Of a DNA stretch of 10,947 nucleotides, positions 6,205 to 10,947 are shown piece by piece. This stretch comes from Dehalococcoidia bacterium. Its GTDB lineage: Bacteria; Chloroflexota; Dehalococcoidia; UBA2979. The stretch lies in assembly GCA_004297315.1 (NCBI GenBank), contig SCTU01000299.1, forward strand, positions 1 to 10,947, read 5' to 3'. Below the pieces are notes generated by a model. The model made no database searches and had not been told where the DNA came from. It saw only the letters and a program-made list of their open reading frames with translations. A program made the position numbers and the translations under genes. The stretch's first letter is position 1; the number at the start of each line of letters is the position of its first letter.

Positions 6205-7943
6205 GGCGCGAGCACCAGGTTGTTCGGGCTCGTCGGCGCGATTGCGTAGTACTTCATGATCTCGCTGGCGACGCCGGCGAAGATCGGCGCCGCCACCTGC
6301 CCGCCGAGGTTCAGCCCGCCCGTCGGCTGGTCGATCTTGATCAGCACCGAGACCTTCGGGTTGCGGGCCGGGATGAAGCCTGCGAACGAGGCGATCGTGG
6401 AGTCTAGGTCGTAGCCGGTCGGGATCGACACCAACGTGGTGCCGGTCTTGCCCGCGACGTCGTAACCCTTCACCTGTGCGCCGTGGAACTGCACGCCGTC
6501 CACCACGTCGTGCAGCAGGCCCATCATGGTCTCGGCGGTCTTCGGTGAGACGACCTGGCGCACCTGCACCGGCTCGAAGGTGCGCACGTTGTCCTTGGTG
6601 ATGATCTTGGAGATGAGGTAGGGGCGCATGAGCATGCCGTTGTTCGCGATCGAACTCACTGCGGTGAGCATCGCGAGCGGTGTCGTCGCGAGCCCCTGGC
6701 CGTATGAGTTCGTCGCGAGGTCCACGGGGTACCAGTTCGGGTCGTCCGGCGAGCGGAATGAGCCTTCAGCCTCGCCTGAGAGCCCCACGTGCGGGGCCTC
6801 GCCGAGGCCGAACGAACGCACGTATCCGTAGAACTTTTCCGGGCCGAGCTTCTGGCTGAGCCAGACCGAGCCGGTGTTCAGCGACTTCTGGAGATAGGTG
6901 CGCACGGTGGTCGTGCCGTTTGCGGAGAAGTCCCAGTTCATGATCCGGTACCCGCTGACCTCGACCGAGCCCGCGTCGAGGTAGGTGGACTCGGGCGTGA
7001 CCAGTCCCGAGTCGATCGCCATCGAGGTCGTGAGGATCTTCATCACCGACCCCGGCTCGTAGAGGTCGGTGATCGGCCTGTCGCGCACCATCTCGGCGAG
7101 GTTGGGGTCGTCGAGGTTGACCCGGCCGAGGCGGACCGAGGGCCGGGACGCCATCGCCAGGACGGCGCCAGTGTGGGGTTCAAGCACGATGATCTGGCCG
7201 CTGCGCGCGTGGTATTTCGCCAGCGCGTCGTCCAGTGCACGCTCGGCGATCGCCTGGATAAAGCGGTCGATCGTGAGTTGGACCTCGCCGCCGCCCACTG
7301 CCGAGCGTTCGCTGCGGGCGCTGAACGCGATCGGGCGGCCGAGCGCATCGCGCTCGGTGGAGAGGATCCCCTCCTTGCCGCGGAGGTAATGGTCGAAGTC
7401 CGCCTCCACGCCCCAGAGCCCTTTGCCGTCACGCCCGACGTAGCCCAGCACCTGCCCGGCGATGTCGCCCTCCGGGTAGACGCGCACCTGGCTCGGCTCC
7501 AGCCGCACGCCGTACAGGTCGGCGGCGCGCAGGGCCAGTCCGCGCTCGTAGTCCATCTGTCGCTGCACAAGGAGGTCGCTGCCGCGCGCCTCAAGGCCGA
7601 GACGGAATAGGCCGTCCGGGTCCAGCCCGAAGAACTCCGCGAGCTTCCCCGCGGCATCTCGCGCGACCACCGGCTGAAGCCCCCATTGCACGCGGTCGAT
7701 GTAGACGTCCCACGTGTCGATCGACGTGGCGAGCGGATAGCCGGTCGCGTCCAGCACGGCCCCGCGCGGCGCCGGGATGTTCACGGCGCCCTGCCGCGTG
7801 ACCGCCGCCTCCTTGACGAACTTCTCGTGGTCGACGATCTGGACGACATAGAGTCGCGCGATCGCGGCGGTAAACATCGCGAAGACGAGGAATGCGATCA
7901 CGCGGTGACGCCAGGTGAGGTGGTGCGCCCGACCAGTGCTCAT
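6201..7943 (-). CDS. ftsI: FtsI / PBP3-type septal peptidoglycan D,D-transpeptidase
   Basis: This 580-residue class B penicillin-binding protein cross-links septal peptidoglycan outside the membrane. A short cytoplasmic N-terminus and one membrane anchor (about 13-36) lead into the dimerisation domain, which begins PAPRGAVLD (57-65). The penicillin-binding domain has the three active-site motifs: SVMK (299-302, nucleophile Ser299), SLN (354-356) and KTGT (499-502). YEPGSVMK and NSYGQGL (412-418) are family hallmarks. The protein ends shortly after the transpeptidase domain, with no PASTA repeats. The ATG at 7943-7941 has a near-ideal AAGGAGG site 7 bases upstream. A 62-base gap separates it from ftsL, one of two true intergenic gaps of any size within the dcw run. 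Its stop overlaps murF. Confidence 0.96.
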   Translation of the reverse strand: MSTGRAHHLTWRHRVIAFLVFAMFTAAIARLYVVQIVDHEKFVKEAAVTRQGAVNIPAPRGAVLDATGYPLATSIDTWDVYIDRVQWGLQPVVARDAAGKLAEFFGLDPDGLFRLGLEARGSDLLVQRQMDYERGLALRAADLYGVRLEPSQVRVYPEGDIAGQVLGYVGRDGKGLWGVEADFDHYLRGKEGILSTERDALGRPIAFSARSERSAVGGGEVQLTIDRFIQAIAERALDDALAKYHARSGQIIVLEPHTGAVLAMASRPSVRLGRVNLDDPNLAEMVRDRPITDLYEPGSVMKILTTSMAIDSGLVTPESTYLDAGSVEVSGYRIMNWDFSANGTTTVRTYLQKSLNTGSVWLSQKLGPEKFYGYVRSFGLGEAPHVGLSGEAEGSFRSPDDPNWYPVDLATNSYGQGLATTPLAMLTAVSSIANNGMLMRPYLISKIITKDNVRTFEPVQVRQVVSPKTAETMMGLLHDVVDGVQFHGAQVKGYDVAGKTGTTLVSIPTGYDLDSTIASFAGFIPARNPKVSVLIKIDQPTGGLNLGGQVAAPIFAGVASEIMKYYAIAPTSPNNLVLAP

Positions 7944-8005
7944 GCCGGGGCCTCCTTCCCGTCGTCAGCGCGGGCAAGCCCGCATGGCCATCGCTCCGGG
8001 TGCGC
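7944..8005 (-). promoter_or_regulatory. ftsL-ftsI spacer with ribosome site and small hairpin
   Basis: This 62-base spacer holds AAGGAGG at 7957-7951, 7 bases before the ftsI ATG. Just upstream is a GCGGG-CTTG-CCCGC hairpin (7983-7970): a 5-bp stem and a 4-base loop, with no T-run after it, so it is not a convincing terminator. No promoter-like hexamers stand out. An 8-codon minicistron (7991-7965) is present but is probably chance. Confidence 0.5.
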
Positions 8006-8527
8006 CTAGCGCAGGCCGGGGAGCGCCTCGATCACGGAGTCCCACCACGAGCGTCGCGGCGCCGGGCGGGCCTCGACCTCCGGCACATAACGCCGAGGCA
8101 GCGGCACCACGTCCGGCGCCGCCGTGTCGACCGCGATGCGCAGACGGTCCTTGGCGGGCGCCATCCCGAGTCGCTCGGACGAGGTCTTGCGCAGGTATTC
8201 GAGGTTCGCGTTGGAGGCCAGTTGCGCCTCGAGCAGCCGGATCTCGGCGTCCAGGTCTGCGCGCTCGGCCTCCAGCCGGCGCACCTCGTAGCCCGTGTTC
8301 GCAACGTTCGAGGTCTGGAGCACCTGGAAGATGCCGACGCCCGCCACGGTGAGGAGCGCTAGGCCGGCGAGCATGGTGCGTGAGATGCGACGGCGGACGA
8401 CGCCCCAGCCCTCGGGCAACTGCCGGATGACGCCGCCCGGACGGGTGATGCCCGTGGCCGCCCCCGTGCGCATGGGCGAGACGGGATTGGCAACGCGAGG
8501 CCGGCGGACGCCGGGGAACGTGGTCAT
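8006..8527 (-). CDS. ftsL: FtsL-like divisome protein (single membrane span plus coiled coil)
   Basis: This 173-residue bitopic protein lies at the expected ftsL position between rsmH and ftsI. A basic cytoplasmic N-terminus (residues 1-50, many Arg and Pro) precedes one membrane helix (about 51-70, TMLAGLALLTVAGVGIFQVL). An extracytoplasmic coiled coil rich in Leu, Glu and Arg follows (about 78-106). Next comes NLEYLRKTSSERLGMAPAKD, typical of the FtsL/DivIC fold. A Pro-rich tail ends in an amphipathic WWDSVIEALPGL. FtsL with FtsB/DivIC and FtsQ/DivIB activates FtsW-FtsI. Sequence conservation in this family is weak, so the call rests on architecture and position. The ATG at 8527-8525 shares a base with the rsmH stop (TGATG) and has GGAGG 7 bases upstream (8539-8535). 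Met19 is a less likely start. The stop is TAG. Confidence 0.85.
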   Translation of the reverse strand: MTTFPGVRRPRVANPVSPMRTGAATGITRPGGVIRQLPEGWGVVRRRISRTMLAGLALLTVAGVGIFQVLQTSNVANTGYEVRRLEAERADLDAEIRLLEAQLASNANLEYLRKTSSERLGMAPAKDRLRIAVDTAAPDVVPLPRRYVPEVEARPAPRRSWWDSVIEALPGLR

Positions 8528-9486
8528 CAGGCTGCCTCCGCCAGGCGTTCAGCCGCGCGCAGGCGGGCCGACCGCGCGCGCGGGTTCCGCGCGACCTCGT
8601 CGTCCGAGGCGGTGCGGCCGCCCCGGACGACGTCGCGCAGCGTGGCGCGGTGGTCGCACGTACAGATGGGTTGTTTCGGCGGACAGATGCAGTCGCGCGC
8701 GTGCTCGCGGATGAACTGCTTCACCATCCGGTCTTCGAGCGAATGGAACGAGATCACGGCGAGGCGCCCGCCCGGCGCGAGCAGGTCGTGCGCGGCGTCG
8801 AGGGCGCGCTCCAACTGGTCGAGTTCGCCGTTCACCGCGATGCGCAGTGCCTGGAAGGTGAGCGTCGCCGGGTGGATGCGGTCCTGCGCGCGCCGGCCCA
8901 CGGCGGCCTCCACCGCGCGCGCGAGGTCGCCCGTCGTGCGCAGCGGCCGGCGCTCCACAATCGCGTGCGCGATGCGGCGGCTCCGGCGTTCCTCGCCGTA
9001 TTCGAAGATGATCGCCGCAAGGTCGTGCTCGCTCGTCGTGTTCACGAGGTCGGCGGCCGTGGTCGGGCCGTCCGGGTCCATGCGCATGTCAAGCGGCTCG
9101 TCACGCCGGAAGGAGAAGCCCCGTCCCTCGGTGTCGAGTTGCAGCGAGGAGACGCCGGCGTCGATCAGGATCCCGTCGACGGGCGTGAAGCCGCGCTCTT
9201 CGCAGATGCGCGCGACCTCCGCGAACTCGCCGCGCGCGAGGACGACCGCGTCGCCGAAGGGCTCGAGGCGTTCCGTGGCGATGGCGAGGGCCTGCGGGTC
9301 GCGGTCGATCCCGAGGAGCCGGCCGCCGGGCTGCGCGGCATCGATGATGGCGCGCGCGTGGCCGCCGAGTCCCACCGTGGCATCGACATAACGGCCACCT
9401 GGGCGCACCGCGAGAGCCTCCACGACGTCGTGGAGCATCACGGGTTCGTGTCGAGGGTCGTGCTGGGGAGCACGCTCAGACGGCAT
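8527..9486 (-). CDS. rsmH: RsmH (MraW), 16S rRNA m4C1402 methyltransferase
   Basis: This 319-residue SAM-dependent methyltransferase N4-methylates C1402 of 16S rRNA at the decoding centre. Motifs in order are HEPVML (13-18), the SAM loop DATVGLGGHA (35-44), GIDRDPQAL (59-67), DAGVSSLQLD (109-118, usually DLGVSS), FSFRRDEPLDMRMD (124-137), EERRSRRIAHAIV (165-177), HPATLTFQALRIAVN (205-219), SFHSLEDRMVK (246-256) and a Cys cluster (C266, C268, C275, C277). Length and order are standard for the family. The ATG at 9486-9484 lies 2 bases after the mraZ stop, with AGGAG at 9496-9492. It sits second in the cluster, as is usual, and shares mraZ's promoter. Confidence 0.97.
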   Translation of the reverse strand: MPSERAPQHDPRHEPVMLHDVVEALAVRPGGRYVDATVGLGGHARAIIDAAQPGGRLLGIDRDPQALAIATERLEPFGDAVVLARGEFAEVARICEERGFTPVDGILIDAGVSSLQLDTEGRGFSFRRDEPLDMRMDPDGPTTAADLVNTTSEHDLAAIIFEYGEERRSRRIAHAIVERRPLRTTGDLARAVEAAVGRRAQDRIHPATLTFQALRIAVNGELDQLERALDAAHDLLAPGGRLAVISFHSLEDRMVKQFIREHARDCICPPKQPICTCDHRATLRDVVRGGRTASDDEVARNPRARSARLRAAERLAEAA

Positions 9487-9488
9487 CG

Positions 9489-9911
9489 CTACTCCTGGCC
9501 GGTCTGCACCTGGAGGTCGGCAATCCGGGCAAGTTCTTCGGCCCAGCGGTCAGGATGCCACAATTCCAGGTAATCGCCACATCCGATGATCAATATTTTT
9601 CCTGTCAACATCGCCGATTCGCGGAGCGGACGGTCGATTAAGATGCGTCCCTGCTTGTCTAGCTCAACAGGATACGCAACAGACATAAAGCCACGGCGGA
9701 GCCGGCGGGCCTCCGGAGAATCATTTCCGGTCGCCTCGGTCAGGCGGGTGGAGAATTGAGAGTCGAACCCAGCGTTGGTGTAGAGCTCCAGGCCGCCTTC
9801 CGGGCCTGGGCGGATGACACCACCGTCGACGAACGCGGTCCGATAGCGGGCGGGGATTGCTAAACGGCCGCGTTCGTCGATGGAGTGCTCGAAAGTGCCG
9901 AAGAAGTACAC
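9489..9911 (-). CDS. mraZ: MraZ, transcriptional regulator of the dcw cluster
   Basis: This 140-residue protein has two AbrB-like/SpoVT swapped-hairpin halves, each marked by the DxxxR motif: DERGR (12-16) in the first and DKQGR (85-89) in the second. MraZ forms ring-shaped oligomers that bind spaced direct repeats upstream of its own gene and represses the cluster in several bacteria. The N-terminus MYFFGTFEHSIDERGRLAIP matches the family start, so the GTG at 9911-9909 is chosen; GAGGAG (9925-9920) lies 8 bases upstream. It is the first gene of the operon, and TGGGG repeats lie directly upstream. Composition is more AT-rich than in its neighbours: Leu17 and Leu91 use TTA, and Lys105-Ile106 use AAA ATA. 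The stop is TAG. Confidence 0.96.
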   Translation of the reverse strand: MYFFGTFEHSIDERGRLAIPARYRTAFVDGGVIRPGPEGGLELYTNAGFDSQFSTRLTEATGNDSPEARRLRRGFMSVAYPVELDKQGRILIDRPLRESAMLTGKILIIGCGDYLELWHPDRWAEELARIADLQVQTGQE

Positions 9912-9915
9912 AACC

Positions 9916-9930
9916 GTGACTCCTCGTCAC
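9916..9930 (-). promoter_or_regulatory. Hairpin displaying the mraZ Shine-Dalgarno in its loop
   Basis: On the minus strand the sequence GTGAC-GAGGA-GTCAC forms a perfect 5-bp stem with a 5-base loop. The loop is the ribosome binding site of mraZ, 8 bases from its GTG. The structure is small and marginal on energy grounds. Confidence 0.4.
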
Positions 9931-9959
9931 CTTCGGAACGGACGAGAGGCTTGGGTATT

Positions 9960-9974
9960 CCCCACTCCTCCCCA
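9960..9974 (-). promoter_or_regulatory. MraZ-box pair A (TGGGG-N5-TGGGG)
   Basis: Two exact TGGGG pentamers (9974-9970 and 9964-9960) are separated by 5 bases (AGGAG). This is the spacing described for MraZ binding sites (TGGGN repeats every 10 bases). They lie just downstream of the predicted mraZ transcription start, where binding would repress. Confidence 0.7.
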
Positions 9975-9985
9975 CACCGCTGCCG

Positions 9986-10014
9986 AAGGTACCATCCCTC
10001 CCCACACTTGGCAA
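9986..10014 (-). promoter_or_regulatory. Candidate mraZ (dcw operon) promoter, TTGCCA-N17-TACCTT
   Basis: A -35 element TTGCCA (10014-10009; consensus TTGACA) and a -10 element TACCTT (9991-9986) are separated by exactly 17 bases. They predict a start near 9979 and a leader of about 68 bases before the mraZ GTG. The -10 is weak. Overlap with the MraZ-type repeats fits autoregulation. Confidence 0.45.
9990..10004 (-). promoter_or_regulatory. MraZ-box pair B (TGGGG-N5-TGGTA)
   Basis: TGGGG (10004-10000) and the partial TGGTA (9994-9990) are 10 bases apart and exactly 30 bases upstream of pair A, so all four lie on one 10-base grid. The pair sits between the candidate -35 and -10 elements. Confidence 0.55.
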
Positions 10015-10027
10015 CCATTTCGCCCCA
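10013..10027 (-). promoter_or_regulatory. MraZ-box-like pair C (TGGGG-N5-TGGTT)
   Basis: TGGGG (10027-10023) and the partial TGGTT (10017-10013) have the same 10-base period but are shifted by 3 relative to pairs A and B. They abut the candidate -35 element. The second half is degenerate. Confidence 0.4.
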
Positions 10028-10033
10028 TCTTTC

Positions 10034-10058
10034 GCCCGATTTCTCCCGCGGGCCTCCA
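10034..10058 (-). promoter_or_regulatory. Degenerate upstream repeats (TGGAG, CGGGA, CGGGC) on a 10-base period
   Basis: Three weak pentamers (10058-10054, 10048-10044, 10038-10034) continue the 10-base spacing upstream of pair C. In GC-rich DNA this could be coincidence. Confidence 0.2.
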
Positions 10059-10070
10059 ATAACTGCGCTG

Positions 10071-10076
10071 TACGAT
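10071..10076 (+). promoter_or_regulatory. Candidate -10 element for the mogA-trmD operon
   Basis: TACGAT lies 23 bases before the preferred mogA ATG (10100) and predicts a start around 10083. This would leave a short leader that contains the GGAG site at 10090-10093. No good -35 is present at normal spacing, so the call is weak. Confidence 0.25.
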
Positions 10077-10099
10077 CCCGGATGCACCCGGAGCCCCCG

Positions 10100-10642
10100 A
10101 TGCCGCACCGTCACCGCGCCGCCGTCCTAACCGTCAGCGACCTCGGCTCGCGAGGCCAGCGCATCGACACCGCCGGACCCGCGGTCGAGGCGCTGCTCGG
10201 CGAAGCGGGATTCGAGGTGGCGGAGCGGGCGCTTTTGCCCGACGAGCCCGACCAGATCGCCACCCTTCTCCGAAAGTGGGCTGACGAGGCCGACATCGCA
10301 CTGGCCGTGACGGCGGGCGGGACCGGGCTCTCGCCGCGCGACCGCACACCTGAGGCCACCCTCGCGGTGATCGACTACCGCGTGCCCGGCATGGAGGAGG
10401 CGATGCGCGCGGCGAGCGTCGTTTCGGTGCCCACGGCAATGCTCTCGCGCGCCGTCTGCGGCGTCCGCGGGCGGACGCTGATCGTGAACCTGCCCGGGTC
10501 GGAGCGCGGGGCGCGCGAAAACCTAAGCGTGCTGCTTCCCGTGCTCGGCCACGCCTGTTCCTCGCTGCGCGGGGACGCCGAGGAGAGTGCGGACACCCAC
10601 GCTCGGCTGCAGGGTTCCCAGGGCTCGCAGGGAGCGCTATGA
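10100..10642 (+). CDS. mogA: MogA/MoaB-family molybdenum cofactor biosynthesis protein
   Basis: This 180-residue single-domain MoCF_biosynth protein belongs to the family that adenylylates molybdopterin with ATP, preparing it for molybdate insertion. Recognisable segments are AAVLTVSDLGSRG (7-19), DTAGP (23-27), TAGGTGLSPRDRTPEAT (71-87), PGMEEAMR (96-103) and NLPGSERGARENL (130-142). MogA and MoaB cannot be told apart reliably from this sequence. It lacks the extra domains of MoeA or CinA. The start at 10100 is preferred because GGAG (10090-10093) lies 6 bases upstream and the protein then begins close to the first beta strand. An in-frame ATG at 10082 would add six residues (MHPEPP) without a ribosome site. 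The C-terminus ends in a small GSQ repeat (LQGSQGSQGAL) encoded by three CAGGG units. The stop overlaps the trmD start (ATGA). Confidence 0.9.
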   Translation: MPHRHRAAVLTVSDLGSRGQRIDTAGPAVEALLGEAGFEVAERALLPDEPDQIATLLRKWADEADIALAVTAGGTGLSPRDRTPEATLAVIDYRVPGMEEAMRAASVVSVPTAMLSRAVCGVRGRTLIVNLPGSERGARENLSVLLPVLGHACSSLRGDAEESADTHARLQGSQGSQGAL

Positions 10643-10947
10643 CGCCCGTCTCTGCGATCCGCTTCGACGTGCTGACGATCTTCCCGGGGATGTTCGTGGG
10701 CCCGCTCGACCAGTCGATCCTCGCGCGCGCACAGGCGGCCGCGCTCGTGTCCGTGCACCTGCACGACCTGCGGGAGTGGACGCACGATCGCCATCGGACG
10801 GTGGACGACGCGCCGTTCGGCGGCGGGCCGGGGATGGTGATGAAGCCGGAGCCGCTGTTCGAGGCGATCGAGGCGGTCCAGCCGCTCGCGGAACCGCCGG
10901 CGACCGTGGTCTTCATGTCGCCGCAGGGCCGCCGGCTCGACCGCGCG
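10639..10947 (+). CDS. trmD: TrmD, tRNA (guanine-N1-)-methyltransferase, N-terminal part
   Basis: The first 103 codons are present and the gene continues past the window end. TrmD methylates N1 of G37 in tRNAs whose anticodon-adjacent base is G, using SAM, and protects against +1 frameshifting. Visible motifs are FDVLTIFPGMF (9-19), a segment from HDLREW to the DRHRTVDDAPFGGGPGMVMK stretch (42-69), EPLFEAIE (71-78) and VVFMSPQGRRL (90-100). The last of these is the first part of the SPOUT trefoil knot; most of the knot and the C-terminal domain lie outside. The ATG at 10639 overlaps the mogA stop as ATGA and has GGGAG at 10630-10634. Pairing with a molybdenum cofactor gene, not rimM/rplS, is notable. 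Confidence 0.95.
   Translation, partial: MTPVSAIRFDVLTIFPGMFVGPLDQSILARAQAAALVSVHLHDLREWTHDRHRTVDDAPFGGGPGMVMKPEPLFEAIEAVQPLAEPPATVVFMSPQGRRLDRA

Noticed and set aside
7970..7983. GC hairpin as an intrinsic terminator between ftsL and ftsI
   Set aside because: The stem is only 5 bp and no T-run follows. It lies between two genes of the same operon.
7965..7991. 8-codon minicistron before ftsI as an attenuator peptide
   Set aside because: It has poor ribosome site spacing and no codon run for a regulatory amino acid. An ORF this short is expected by chance.
9929..9990. 8-base inverted repeat ACCTTCGG (9929-9936) / CCGAAGGT (9983-9990) as an mRNA stem or looped operator
   Set aside because: The far arm overlaps the predicted -10 and would not be transcribed. 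The 46-base separation makes chance likely.
10034..10076. Full sigma-70 promoter for mogA
   Set aside because: A -10-like TACGAT exists, but no acceptable -35 is found at 16-18 bases, so only the -10 candidate is listed at low confidence.

Overview
The window is a high-GC bacterial chromosome segment carrying most of a division and cell wall (dcw) cluster on the minus strand, plus the start of a divergent plus-strand operon. Read in transcription order, the minus-strand genes are mraZ, rsmH, ftsL, ftsI, murF, mraY, murD, ftsW, murG and the first 24 codons of murC. The plus-strand genes are a mogA/moaB-family gene and the first 103 codons of trmD. Nearly every base is coding. The largest gap is the roughly 190-base divergent intergenic region at 9912-10099. 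No tRNA, rRNA, IS element, CRISPR array or phage gene was seen.

The organism cannot be named from sequence alone. The GC content, the gene order without murE, and motif variants in MurD (NDSIATT), MurG (FLPDAYPGW) and MraY (SVAITDGLDG) together suggest a Chloroflexota-type lineage to me. That is inference from remembered family sequences, not a search result.

The wall genes supply successive steps of lipid II synthesis. MurC and MurD add L-Ala and Glu to UDP-MurNAc, MurF adds the terminal dipeptide, MraY moves the product onto undecaprenyl phosphate, and MurG adds GlcNAc. FtsW and FtsI then polymerise and cross-link the septal wall, with FtsL as a divisome partner. MurE, which adds the third residue and normally sits between ftsI and murF, is absent here: ftsI and murF overlap by ATGA.

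The genes are tightly coupled. ATGA or GTGA overlaps occur at ftsI/murF, murF/mraY, ftsW/murG, murG/murC and mogA/trmD. TGATG junctions occur at rsmH/ftsL and murD/ftsW. Several starts show GGAGG 7 bases upstream. The mraY-murD junction differs: it is a 79-base gap that contains a 27-codon hydrophobic ORF bridging both genes exactly (TGATG at one end, ATGA at the other). The same gap holds a perfect DnaA-box sequence.

The most striking regulatory structure lies upstream of mraZ. TGGGG-type pentamers repeat at a 10-base period, arranged around a candidate TTGCCA-N17-TACCTT promoter. This fits MraZ autoregulation but has more repeat units than the usual short array. The remaining points of interest are substitutions at normally conserved, substrate-contacting positions in MurD, MurG and MraY.
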